From Mantis religiosa (Eukaryota; Arthropoda; Insecta; Mantodea; Mantidae): a stretch of 64,000 nucleotides of DNA. Below, piece after piece: positions 1 through 9,919 of this stretch (the stretch's first letter is position 1; every line of letters starts with the position of its first letter). Location of the stretch: the NCBI GenBank assembly GCA_030765055.1, contig CM060953.1, forward strand, positions 177,927,209 to 177,991,208. Direction: 5' to 3'. The position numbers and the translations under genes are program-made. The notes beneath the pieces were generated by a model. The model had not been told where the DNA came from and did no database searches. It saw nothing but the letters and a program-made list of their open reading frames with translations.

Positions 1-430
1 TGAATCTATATATTTGTATGAATGATGAAACAATACTATGAATGTGTTAGTATACCAAATGTAAAAAAAAATTAAATGTTCAGAAAAATATATTTTCTAC
101 AAGTATGTGTGTGTAAAGAAATGTGTAACTATATCCCCCCCTCCAAGATGTAGGGAACGAATCACAGTTAGTGTGCGCACGCAACATGGTGTTTGGGAAG
201 GAGAGATACGGTTGGAGGGGGTGTAAAAAATGATGAACCTATATAAAGTTTAAACTATGATAATAAAGTTACTAGTATTACCTTTGAACTTATAACGTAG
301 TCACAACTACTTTAAACACATAGCGTAATATGTAGACAGTAACACCTCTCCCGGACGGAGGGGGGGCGGAGCGTCTGCTAATAAATACCGCGGCACGGAT
401 GAGTGAGGAGGCAGTCGATTCTCTGGAAAT
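1..430 (+). promoter_or_regulatory. Left flank and presumed early promoter
   Basis: There is no gene here. The stretch is AT-rich apart from short C-runs and G-runs (about 136-144 and 360-368). A TATA-like AATAAATA at 380-387 lies about 45 bases upstream of the ATG at 431, a reasonable spacing for a start site near 410. I infer a promoter from this spacing and from the spliced gene that follows. Confidence 0.4.
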
Positions 431-854
431 ATGGATCCTACAGGTAAGATAGAAAAGTTGTATATTGTAATTCATTTTTTATCTCTGTTTACGAAGAATG
501 TTGAAGTAATACTGATTCGTGTGTGCTTATATGTTTGTTTCAGATCATGAGATGCTTCAGCTAAATCAACTAGCTGAAGGTGGAACACATCTTCCCACAA
601 AGAAACTACGTGAATTAGATCAGTCCGTTCAACACATCATTCGATCCGTCAAAACCGTGAAGACCAGATATGGTGAACGGGTCGTCGTCGAAACATCAGA
701 TTTCCAAGTCTTCCTCCCGGAGAGATTCAAACACATGACCGCAGCGCAGAAAGATCTACTAAATCGTGGTGACTGCATACTCCAATACTATGGCGAGGAA
801 ACACTAGAAAGTGGTTTCAAACGACATAAATTGTCTTTTTTAAGCAGCCCGTAA
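431..854 (+). CDS. Small spliced gene at the left end of the element, function unknown
   Basis: Exon 1 is 431-443 (13 nt) and exon 2 is 544-854. The intron 444-543 begins GTAAGA and ends TTTGTTTCAG, is phase 1, and gives a 107-residue protein. The middle of the protein reads KTVKTRYGERVVVE, followed by FQVFLPERF. This resembles the compact beta-strand pattern of small nucleic-acid-binding (OB-like) proteins, but that is only an impression. The spliced start is preferred over the in-frame ATG at 519 because 519 lies inside the intron just ahead of a good acceptor. The stop codon (852-854) overlaps the polymerase ATG at 854, forming TAATG. As the first gene of the element it is probably expressed early. 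Confidence 0.65.
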
Positions 855-3800
855 TGTCGTCAAAAGGTGAGTATAATTCTTGAATAAAATTTCATAAAAA
901 AGTGATAATGTAGTTACTTGCATGTAAATGTGAAATCGTACATGTTGTATTAGAACTTAAAGTGTTAATTATCGCACGTCATGTAGTATTAGTAATTGAA
1001 TGTAGTTACTTGCATGTAAATGTGAAATCGTACATGTTGTATTAGAACTTAAAGTGTTAATTATCGCACGTCATGTAGTATTAGTAATTCAGAGTGAACG
1101 TTGTAGGGTTAATTTTCATGTGTAATAATTACGTACATGTGATTATCGTAGTTCAGTTACGTTATTTCACATGCATGTTAGTTACGTTTGTTTGTTACAC
1201 GTAAAAATAACGTTGTAGGTGAAAAAGAACGTTAATTTATATGTGTAAAACGTACATGTGAATATCGTAGTTCAGTTACGGTATTTTACATGTATATGGT
1301 TTACGTTGTGTGTTTTTATCATTTATGTAAGGGAGAGAGCATTACGTAAAACAGTTACATACTATCTGAATATTGTAGTTACGTGATGATAGCAATAATT
1401 GTAAAATACATAATCATTATGTAACTATTTTCATATGTAAAAGTTACATGCATGTTACGTTCTACGTAAAGTATAGAGTTTACGTAAAATTGAGATTCAT
1501 ACATGTAAAAGTTATTAACATGTATGTTATTTCTGTTACCACCTTACATACATGTAAATCAATGTTCCCGTATGTAAAGTTAATCGAATGCTGTAATTGC
1601 TTTTTCAGAAACGGCGACAAGATGCTCCGATACTGCCACCGGACCACCCTCGATTCAGCAAGATGAAACCCGTTCGAACGTGACCCAGGCTGAACGATTA
1701 CGATGTATTCACAGTGAGTCTGCTTTCAAAAACCGATTATCTACCTACGAAATCCACAACTGTGTTAATATACTTGACCCCGTCATATTCTTAGCAGAAT
1801 GCAAACCTTTAATTTTGAATGAAATTGATAAGGGCTTAAACATGTATAAATCAGGTCTTAAGATAGGATCCTGTTTATCCTGTCAATATGTCATAATATC
1901 ACAAGAGAGCGATAATATTCATACATTTAACTTTAACAGTAAACTTGAGGTGATATTGCAATCTACAGATAAATCTATATGGTATGAAGAGAAGATTGTA
2001 CAACCTATACTAGATCATATGGATAATTTTGAATCGCGTACCAGTTCAAAAGCTTTATACAGTATTGAGAAATTAACAATATATGTGACACAATACGATT
2101 CATTGAATGCAGGGATGTATACTGAATTACCCGACTTTATAAAATCGAAGAGAGCTGTTATTAACATTCGTAATACTGATAAATATTACTTTGCATACTG
2201 TCTGTTAGCATCCAAATACCCAGCAGAACGTAACAAGAATCGACCCACCTCCTATAAAAGATATGATCTTCTTAACGAATTTAACTTTGAGAATATAACA
2301 TTCCCCGTATCATTGAAAGATGTAGAAACATTCGAGAATCAAAATTCAAATATTTCAATAACGATATACGGTGTTGAAAATAAATCGATTATTCTCTTAT
2401 ATCAACCAAGAGAGATAAAATCACATCATGTTAATCTTTTAATGTATAAAAGACATTATTGTCTGATAACAGACTTATCACGTTTGCTAGGAAAGCAGCT
2501 AACTAAACATAATGGGCGAAAATGGTTATGTAACAATTGTAACTTGTATTTCACATCAGAATCACGTTTAAATAGCCATAAAAAGCTGTGTATGATGAAT
2601 CAAATTATCAGAATGCCCGAGGCTGGTAAAACTGATCTCGTTGAATTTAACGCATATTCGAAATGTCTAAAAGTTCCATTCGTGGTTTATGCAGACATAG
2701 AATGTATCTTACGTAAGGTAGATTCGTGTCAAGATGTATCGAGTAAAAGTTGGATACGTACTACTCATAAACATGAAGCGTATTTTGGTCTGTAGTTATG
2801 ATAAAAATTTAACACGTTTCAAATCATTTGAAGGTCCATATGCAATTGAAAATTTTCTTAAAGAATTAACGTTAATTGCAAATCAGGTCATTAATATATA
2901 TGCTAATAAAATTGAAATAAGTATGAGAGATGTGGATGAGCTAGAATATCAAAATGCAACACGATGTCACATATGCAAACGTGAATTTCTTAACTCGTGT
3001 ATAAAGGTTCGTGATCATTGTCATTTGACTGGAAGTTACGTTGGCCCAGCTCATAAGCACTGCAATTTAAATAGGAAAATGCCAGGATTCATACCAATAT
3101 TCTTTCATTGCTTGTCAAAATACGATGCTCATTTCATAGTAAAGAAACTAGGTTACGATACGGAACCTATCACATCAGTTTGATCATGTAAGCGATGAGG
3201 ATTATAGTCATGCTAGAACGGTATGGAATGAATTCAATGTTAAAAATCTGGGTGAATATTTAAATATATATCTTAAGTGCGATACATTAATACTAACGGA
3301 CGTGTTTGAACGCTTCCGTGAATTAAGTATCGGTTTGTACGGACTCGACCCGTGTCAGTATTACACACTTCCCGGGTTAGCCTATGATGCAATGTTAAGA
3401 ACGACTGGTGTACAGATTTCATTATTAACAGATAAGACTATGCTAGATTTCTTCGAAAAAGGAATACGAGGTGGAATTTGCACTGTGTCCAAACGGTATG
3501 CAAAGGCGAATAACAGATACATGACTAGCTATGATAACACTCAACCAACTAATTATTTAATGTACGTTGACTGCAATTCTTTATATGGATATACAATGGA
3601 AAATAATAGCTTACCATACACTGATATAAGGTGGCTAACTGATGCTGAAATTAAATCAATAGATTTTATGTCTATTACAAGTGATTCTGACGTGGGATAT
3701 GTGTTGGAAGTAGACTTTAAATATCCACAGGAACTTCATGATATACAAAATGATTTGCCATTATGCCCTTTGAATGAAATCGCGCCAGGTGATAAGTATA

Positions 3801-4783
3801 CAAAATTGCTAACAACATTGAATGATAAAAATAAATACGTATTACATTATCTCAATTTTCAACAATGTGTTAAACTTGGTTTGGTTCCATCGCGTATACA
3901 TAGAGTAATGGGTTATAAACAATCTAACTGGATAAATCCTTACATTGAACTCAACGCTCGTAAACGTATTGAAGATAAGACGAAATTTGGTCAAAATCTA
4001 TGGAAGTTAATGAATAATTGTGTTTATGGAAAATTTATAGAGAATGTAAAACGTTATAATTCATTTCATTTAGCTACCAGCTGGAAACGAGCGCGTAAAT
4101 TGTTAGCTCGACAGACGTGTATAAGGTACGTGATTTTTGATGAAAATTTAATAGGTATAGAATTGGTCAGAGATGAAATATTGATGAATAAGCCAATATA
4201 CATAGGACAAGCAATCCTGGATCTATCCAAACATAAAATGTATGATTTTTATTATGAAATTCTGAAGAAAAAATTGAAAGATGTAACTTTAATCTATACG
4301 GACACGGATGCTTTTCTCTTTGAATCTAGCTGCGATATATATGAATTTATTAAAACCAATATACATTTATTCGATACATCGAATTATCCAATGGATAATG
4401 TGTATGGTATTCCGTTAGCAAATAAGAAAATTTCAGGATTATTCAAGGATGAGCTAGCCGGTAGAGTGATGACTGAATATGTAGGGTTGAAATCGAAATT
4501 ATACTGTTATCGATATGATACTGAAGTGATTAAAAAATCAAAAGGTGTAACAAAAGATTCGATGAGATTCATAACCTTTGAACAATATCTCTCATGTATT
4601 ACACATCCTGACACTATACATCGAAGCATGCAGACATGTTTCAGAAGTTATAAACATGATGTTCATACTATTGAATCTAATAAGATAGCTTTAAGTGGTA
4701 TCGATACAAAACGATACATTCCCAATAATTCATTTTCAACATTAGCATGGGGACATTATGCTATAGAAAATTGTCAAGTGTAA
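854..4783 (+). pseudogene. polB: Protein-primed family B DNA polymerase, broken
   Basis: This would replicate the element by protein priming. Exon 1 is 854-866 (13 nt). The intron 867-1608 (GTGAGT...TTTTTCAG) is phase 1 and joins in frame to an open stretch that runs through 1680 to 2795. Visible motifs are Exo I YADIEC (about 2,688-2,705), a Cys/His cluster beginning CHICKREF (about 2,965), an Exo II-like FHCLSKYDAHF (about 3,105), an Exo III-like segment ending at 3,315, Pol A DCNSLYG (3,569-3,589), Pol B NNCVYG (4,013-4,030) and Pol C YTDTDA (4,295-4,312). There are two lesions. The frame changes near 2,780 with loss of a few codons. At about 3,165-3,185 the Exo II region jumps directly to the segment before Exo III, so a large internal piece is missing. 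The gene cannot make an active polymerase. A poly(A) signal AATAAA follows at 4,802. Confidence 0.9.
909..1089 (+). repeat. 92-bp tandem duplication inside the polymerase intron
   Basis: Bases 909-1000 are repeated almost perfectly at 1001-1089. The rest of the intron (to about 1,560) is rich in recurring short motifs such as TACATGT, GCATGTAA and TTACGT on both strands. No open frame of note occurs. The duplication looks recent because the two units are nearly identical. Confidence 0.9.
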
Positions 4784-5513
4784 GTTTCTTTTTCTTTTCT
4801 CAATAAAGCATAGATTCAACTGAGTTAAAAGGTATTACTAGGCCACGATAATAACATATTACTGTATTTCAAAAAATAAAAATAATTGAGTTTCAAGTAT
4901 AATTGTAAAGTGTGTTACAACTGAGTTAAAAGGTATTACTAGGCACATGATAATAACATATTACTGTATTTCAAAAAACGAAATAATTGAGTTTCAAGTA
5001 TAATTGTAAAGTGTGTTACTAATTACATGATAATAACATATTTACTTCATTTTAAAATATATTTACTAATTATATCAAAATGTTATTATCATATCTCCGT
5101 TAAGGGCTGAGGGGGGATTTATATATAATCAATGTGAACTAGCATGTACAAAGGCTCTTATTTCAGCTATAATCATGTATGATGTTTGTTTAACGTATAT
5201 TACTAATTACTTCAAATTGTAATTATCATGTTTACGTTAAGGGTAGGTGAATTTATATATACTCAATGTGAACTAGCATGTACGTTATGTTAAAATCTCT
5301 ACAATTAAATGTTAATTCAACTATAATCATGTATGATTTTTTAAAAAAGTATAAAAATGTTATTATCATGTTTAAGTTAAGGAGATGTGAATTTATATAT
5401 AATCAATGTGAACTAGCAGTTACAGAAGATATCAGGAATCAATGTGAACAAAAAAATAAAACACAATATATCATTAAAATTATATTTCTTTATTGAGTTG
5501 TGTGTTTTTTTAT
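4784..5513. terminator. Convergent intergenic spacer with poly(A) signals and tandem repeats
   Basis: This lies between the polymerase (rightward) and the integrase (leftward). AATAAA occurs at 4,802-4,807 on the plus strand. TTTATT at 5,489-5,494 and near 5,509 gives AATAAA on the minus strand. A unit of about 100 bases containing GATAATAACATATTACTG is repeated from about 4,815 to 5,040. A second unit containing AATCAATGTGAACTAGCA or close variants occurs near 5,130, 5,260 and 5,400. No gene is visible. Confidence 0.6.
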
Positions 5514-6431
5514 TTATACAATGTCCACCTCATTAATCCATTCACGGGTAGGAAATCCTAACCATTTCACCAGAATCCTATCACCACGACGTCTGATGAT
5601 CCTTTCAACTAAATACGTGTCTGGATATTGAGTTTTCTGTAATTCATAACCGTAGAATGCTCCTTCAATCAGTTTACCCTCCAGATCCTCGATGAGATAG
5701 GTCAATGGATGTGTCCTTTGCACTGTACGTATCCTAAAGACTTCAACACTCCAATTTGGTAGATAACCTTTCTCCATAACACCTTTATGCTTAGAAATCC
5801 TCACGTAGTCACCAACACGATGAAGTCTAGATCTTCGCTTCTCACGCAGACTTCTATCATATTTGTATACGCTGAGCAGGAGAGAATTATCACGAACTTC
5901 TACAGGCTTCATACGAATCGTTCGATGGTAAGTATTATTGTATGTATGAATAATTCTAGGTAGTATGTTTATCCATTGATATGAGCCTTGAACGATAAAT
6001 TCCTTATGTAAATTCAGTTTGATCGTTCTTATTAAACGTTCCACTGCAGCAGCCTTAACGTGAGTGAATGTACTGTAATGATTAATATTATTACGATTCA
6101 TTAGTTCGCGGAAATGTTTATTGTAAAACTCCCTTCCTTTATCAGATTGAACATTCTTCGGAAACGATTCCATTTCATTCAATCTCTCCTCCATAGCAGT
6201 CGAAACGTTAATACCACTTTTATCACGTAATGGTCGTGCATAAGCCATCTTGGAATAAAAATTGCATGCAAGAAGAATATACTTATAATTCCTATTGTCT
6301 CTTGCATAATTAGACATGTCCATAAGATCTATTTGTACTAAATCGTTCATTCCTTTGCTTATGATCTTACGACGTAAAAATCGTCTTCTAGCTGGTGCAT
6401 GTAACTCGGTTGCAATGCGACGTTTTATCAT
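5514..6431 (-). CDS. int: Retrovirus-type integrase with C-terminal chromodomain
   Basis: This 305-residue protein has an rve (RNase H fold) core. Acidic residues stand at D35 (QIDLMD), D97 (QSDKGREF) and E131 (AAAVERLIRT), the DDE triad that joins element ends to the target. The C-terminus (about 270-305) reads YLVERIIRRRGD then VKWLGFP, a chromodomain pattern expected to bind histone tails and direct insertion. No zinc-binding HHCC domain is visible at the N-terminus. The ATG (6,431) overlaps the TGA of the upstream gene (6,430-6,428) as ATGA, which supports this start and suggests coupled expression. The frame is intact. The integrase is standard for Polintons. Confidence 0.9.
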   Translation of the reverse strand: MIKRRIATELHAPARRRFLRRKIISKGMNDLVQIDLMDMSNYARDNRNYKYILLACNFYSKMAYARPLRDKSGINVSTAMEERLNEMESFPKNVQSDKGREFYNKHFRELMNRNNINHYSTFTHVKAAAVERLIRTIKLNLHKEFIVQGSYQWINILPRIIHTYNNTYHRTIRMKPVEVRDNSLLLSVYKYDRSLREKRRSRLHRVGDYVRISKHKGVMEKGYLPNWSVEVFRIRTVQRTHPLTYLIEDLEGKLIEGAFYGYELQKTQYPDTYLVERIIRRRGDRILVKWLGFPTREWINEVDIV

Positions 6432-7192
6432 GCTATAATTTTTGATGTTTTAAGTTCTGTAATAATTTCTTCTATCTCGGGTGAGTGATTCAAATTACCT
6501 GCATCCCTCGACGCAACTAATAATCTTATTCTGTTTATTATTTCATTCGGATCGTTCCAGTAGATGTAATCTAAGTTTCTCTGCGGTACATGTCCTTTCC
6601 AACGTAAACCAAATCCAGTTCGATTACTAACAAGGTCACGAATGATATGACGATACTTGAACCCTCGATTTGCTCTTAAACGTCCATCTCTTGAATAACC
6701 GTGTCTGTAAACTTGAGTATTCTGTAAGATTTGCTAATACACATCTAAATCATCATCTGTGTACGATGTCTTGCGAGGTAAACGTTTAAATAATAATTCA
6801 TATAAGCCTGCTGTGGGTTCATACGTTTCTGTTCCTATCTGAACACCATCAGATTTAAACACAACTGTCTTGTTACCCAATTTATACTCATTATCCTCGT
6901 AACGTATGCCGTAAGTATTGTCCATGTCACTCGAACTGGCAGTTCGAACCTTGTGTAGATACTTTGACACGAGATCAGATCCGTTAGCATCATCTGTAGT
7001 TTCGTCGTCGTCGTCGTTGTTGTCTTGGTGTGCTTTCGCTATGACTTTCAATGGTTCGGTTACAGGTTGAAGAACTTCAGACATGACTCGTTGCGTTTCG
7101 AATTTCACTCCTTTGAGAGAACGTAACTTTTCTCTTATTGCCCTACTGTGACGGGCAATGGATTCCTTAAGTCTTATAGCTTCAGCATCCAT
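6428..7192 (-). pseudogene. Unknown Polinton gene interrupted by one in-frame TAG
   Basis: The frame from ATG 7,192 is open to a TAG at 6,736-6,734. It then continues in the same frame for 101 more codons to TGA at 6,430-6,428, overlapping the integrase ATG. The continuation has normal protein character, including DYIYWNDPNE and RIRLLVASRDAGN, so the real gene is about 254 residues with a single nonsense change. The N-terminal part is charged and contains an acidic run NNDDDDETTDD. The segment ending ETYEPTAGLYELLFKRLPR resembles a protein commonly seen next to Polinton integrases, for which I know no function. Read-through of the TAG is possible but not needed to explain the data. Confidence 0.75.
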
Positions 7193-7210
7193 ATCGAAAT
7201 GAATGTATAA

Positions 7211-8356
7211 TTAATCAGCTACTGCTAATTTATATGAAACTATCAGTTCTACACTTAATATATGACCATCTTTAGCACGTCCGACTGGCGCTGTAAACGA
7301 TAGAATATCGCCAGTTTCAACTCTTACAGGATATCTTTCAACTAATCTTCCGTTTATTGCAAACAATGTATCATTTACAGCATGCGGATGTACCGATGAT
7401 ACGATGGAACACGAGAGTACACTTCCATTTCCAGGAACTTTATAGTATTCGAGTCCCGATGTTAACGTATACCTTAAAGAGGGACCTCGAAACGGACGTG
7501 TTTGCAATGAAATTATGAGTTGTGCTTTCAATTGTTGTAACATAGTGTTTACAACATTTCTCATTCGTGTTTTCATAGTATGAATATCATTATTTATAGT
7601 GATTAGTTTATTATCAAGTTCCGTTTGTCGTGCGGTTAGTTCTTTCACTTCTTTTTCTACAGCTGTAGTAATAGTCTCGCTAGCGGAGGTGATTGTTCTA
7701 GTTAACTGACTTTGTAATTCATTCTGTTTCCGTGTAATAGTATCAGCAATGTTTGTTATAGTCTCAGTTAAACCCGTTTGCAATTCATTGTGTTTCTGTA
7801 TAAAGAAATGATTAACATAACTCATGGTGACTGCATCACTATCATCTATCGGGTCGGCTAAATCCTTCAATCTCTTCATTCGAAATGATAGAGTTTCATT
7901 AGAGTCGTGAATTGGAATCCTATCATCTACATATTTTTTATTAGGAACGTCGTGTTCGTGAAGGGGGTCCAACAGCGTTTTCATTCTTATACCATCTATA
8001 ATGACATTATTCTCGGAATCTCGTTTAAATGCATATTTACTTAAGTACTCCATTAAATTGTTGTATTGGATGTCGAGCGATTTTTGTATGTGATCCCTAA
8101 GCATAGCTTCAAACTCGCCCATACGCTGATACGAGGTCTGCTCGCTGAAGATCTGCATTCGATTCTCGACGTCAGCCGTATGCGTATCCACATAACGTTT
8201 AGTCGATGCATCGTCACCTTCTTCAGGGTCGTGAATATTGCACAATCGCTTTCCCTTGAATCGATAGTTTCCCGATCCATCTCTAGCTATGATATATCGA
8301 TTGAACGCACCCCTAGAGGGTATGATTCTTCGGGATCCGAACCTGTCGATACTCAT
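7211..8356 (-). CDS. Fibre-like virion protein with repeated shaft motif and coiled coil
   Basis: This is a 381-residue open frame. Three copies of a motif of about 23 residues, L-x-DP-x(4)-D-A-x(4)-YVD, occur at about residues 35-57, 122-144 and 159-181. From about 183 to 280 the protein is Leu/Ile/Thr-rich with heptad character and a near-repeat (NELQTGLTETIT, then NELQSQLTRTIT), typical of trimeric coiled-coil shafts. The C-terminal 100 residues are beta-rich and could be the globular head. This architecture fits a receptor-binding fibre by analogy with adenoviral and phage fibres; that role is inferred. It lies 20 bases from the ATPase stop and 18 bases from the next gene in the same direction, so the leftward genes may share a transcript. 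Confidence 0.6.
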   Translation of the reverse strand: MSIDRFGSRRIIPSRGAFNRYIIARDGSGNYRFKGKRLCNIHDPEEGDDASTKRYVDTHTADVENRMQIFSEQTSYQRMGEFEAMLRDHIQKSLDIQYNNLMEYLSKYAFKRDSENNVIIDGIRMKTLLDPLHEHDVPNKKYVDDRIPIHDSNETLSFRMKRLKDLADPIDDSDAVTMSYVNHFFIQKHNELQTGLTETITNIADTITRKQNELQSQLTRTITSASETITTAVEKEVKELTARQTELDNKLITINNDIHTMKTRMRNVVNTMLQQLKAQLIISLQTRPFRGPSLRYTLTSGLEYYKVPGNGSVLSCSIVSSVHPHAVNDTLFAINGRLVERYPVRVETGDILSFTAPVGRAKDGHILSVELIVSYKLAVAD

Positions 8357-8376
8357 TGCTTAAGTGATGGATTATT

Positions 8377-9156
8377 CTATTTATTCATTCTGATAAAGCG
8401 ATCAAAACCGTGACGGTAGCGTCCCTCGTTCAGTGGATATTCTGGTACTATAACAACAAAGGATCGTTCATCACTCTCCCATATATGTTTACACATATCC
8501 TTAAATTCATCATAGGACATATCGGTATTTACATAATCTTCGTATATATGTTTTAAATTGAGATTATCCTGTCTAAAGAATATAATCATATTTGCATTAT
8601 CTCTAATTAAATGTTTAGGTACTTTAGCATATGATTGTGCTAAATATATAGCATCGACATTACGATGTCTACCCATACTGTAATATGAAGCTATCTTACC
8701 CTGTTTTTCATTTATCACAACATCAAATACGAATATCGAATTTTCTCTAGCATCCGACGTTTGAATCACTTTATCACCATCATCGAACGTAAATACACCT
8801 ATATCGGGTATAGTTTTCAGTAACCTGAGTAAATATCGATATTTAGGTTGTTGCAACGATTTCGAGTATATGTAGAGGTTTTCGAATCTCAGACCGTTCT
8901 CGTGAATAAGCAGGTTGAGTAAAACGTTCGTTTTTCCAGCATTTGAACTGCCCAGTATGAGCGCTCTAACGTTACTCGGAAACAACGTACCGTGTCGTCC
9001 TTTGCGAATGTCATCCTCGAAATCTATCACCTGTATGGGTAGCGTACACTTTTGCTTTACTATCTCCATATCGCGACTAATACTTATAAAGCATAAGTTT
9101 TGTCTCTTATTTCGTTCGTGATAAGGGCAATCTATGTCTTTACTGGATTTAGCCAA
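8377..9156 (-). CDS. Genome-packaging ATPase (FtsK/HerA-like), Walker B altered
   Basis: The product should pump element DNA into the capsid. The Walker A motif GSSNAGKT is at residues 69-76, and the conserved MGRHRNVDAIYLAQSYAKVP segment typical of Polinton and adintovirus ATPases follows. At the Walker B position the sequence is FVFDVV (residues 142-147), where this family normally has two adjacent acids. The catalytic second acid appears to be replaced by Val, which would weaken hydrolysis. The start is uncertain. ATG 9,156 gives 259 residues, but a promoter-like repeat overlaps codons 14-25, so Met30 (9,069) is a good alternative. The gene diverges from the PLA2 gene, 62 bases away. Confidence 0.85.
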   Translation of the reverse strand: MAKSSKDIDCPYHERNKRQNLCFISISRDMEIVKQKCTLPIQVIDFEDDIRKGRHGTLFPSNVRALILGSSNAGKTNVLLNLLIHENGLRFENLYIYSKSLQQPKYRYLLRLLKTIPDIGVFTFDDGDKVIQTSDARENSIFVFDVVINEKQGKIASYYSMGRHRNVDAIYLAQSYAKVPKHLIRDNANMIIFFRQDNLNLKHIYEDYVNTDMSYDEFKDMCKHIWESDERSFVVIVPEYPLNEGRYRHGFDRFIRMNK

Positions 9157-9209
9157 TCGTCATAGGAATCGTATACTTATAAAGCGCACGTTTTGCCTTT
9201 TTTATTTCA
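9083..9209 (+). promoter_or_regulatory. Duplicated promoter-like motif between divergent ATPase and capsid genes
   Basis: The string ATACTTATAAAGC occurs at about 9,083-9,097 and again at about 9,172-9,185. Each copy is followed by a similar GTTTTG-plus-pyrimidine stretch ending in TATTTC. The second copy puts TATAAAG about 40 bases upstream of the ATG at 9,219 and is a good late-promoter candidate for the capsid block. The first copy lies within the N-terminal codons of the leftward ATPase frame. Confidence 0.5.
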
Positions 9210-9218
9210 TAGTGAGAC

Positions 9219-9857
9219 ATGCACTCTACACGTGCACGCAAAGGTTCGGGAATTCTTAATTCCTTGATTAATTCATTACCATTTGAGGCACATTTACCGG
9301 GTTATCGTTTCTGCGGTCCCGGAACGAAACTACATAAACTCTTGCAGAGAGGTGACTTACCGGTGAACGGGTTAGATTCAGCGTGTCTCGATCACGATCG
9401 GGCTTACGCAGAGAGTACTGATACAGGATCTCGTCGTCTAGCCGATAAGGTGTTGGTAGAGAAAGCTTGGAGACGTGTAAAGTCTGCCGACGCTTCTTTG
9501 GGCGAACGACTTGCGGCTCGACTTGTGACTACACTTATGAAGGGTAAATTGGCAGCGGGCGCTGGCATGCGTAAACGTCGCAACAAGAGAGGTGGTTTCT
9601 TACCTTTGCTACCACTTTTAGCAGCTCTAGGTGCAGCAGGTGGTCTGGCTGGAGGTGCTGCTCAGATTGCTACGGCTGTCAATAAGAAACGTTCCGATGC
9701 AAAACAACTTGCGGAATTAACACGTCACAACGAGCGCATGGAATCTTTGGCTCAGGGCAAAGGTCTTCGCCGTAAGAGACGTCGTAAGGGTAGAGGATTA
9801 TATCTTCGATCAAAAAACTCGGGGCGAGGCCTATATTTATCCCGGAAAAAGCCCTGA
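9219..9857 (+). CDS. Virion protein with parvovirus-type phospholipase A2 domain and basic tail
   Basis: This is a 212-residue protein. Residues 25-65 carry the calcium-loop pattern CGPGT (32-36) and the catalytic LDHDRAY (58-63, His59-Asp60), the signature of the capsid phospholipase A2 used by parvoviruses to breach endosomal membranes. A Gly/Ala/Leu-rich hydrophobic stretch (about 126-154) follows. The Arg/Lys-rich tail contains a repeated GRGLYL (191-196, 202-207), reminiscent of adenoviral core or membrane-lytic peptides. The role in entry is inferred from the family. It opens the rightward capsid block. Its 3' end carries a slippery heptamer at 9,812-9,818 and runs on into the protease frame. 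Confidence 0.75.
   Translation: MHSTRARKGSGILNSLINSLPFEAHLPGYRFCGPGTKLHKLLQRGDLPVNGLDSACLDHDRAYAESTDTGSRRLADKVLVEKAWRRVKSADASLGERLAARLVTTLMKGKLAAGAGMRKRRNKRGGFLPLLPLLAALGAAGGLAGGAAQIATAVNKKRSDAKQLAELTRHNERMESLAQGKGLRRKRRRKGRGLYLRSKNSGRGLYLSRKKP
9812..9818 (+). promoter_or_regulatory. Candidate -1 frameshift site (A AAA AAC)
   Basis: In the PLA2-protein frame the codons are TCA AAA AAC, giving the classic X XXY YYZ heptamer A AAA AAC. A -1 slip enters the frame that is open from 9,794 through the protease to 10,208. Within that frame there is no ATG upstream of 9,920, yet conserved-looking protease residues start well before it. A short stem is possible downstream (CGGG at 9,820 with CCCG at 9,841), but it is weak. 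Confidence 0.45.
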
Positions 9858-9919
9858 GTGCTAACGAGATCGATTCGTATGCACGACGTCTACACATTCC
9901 ACATTTTAGAGGTGTCTAC

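Noticed and set aside
8066..8413. 115-codon rightward frame inside the fibre gene
   Set aside because: Antisense shadow of the fibre gene with no recognisable protein pattern.
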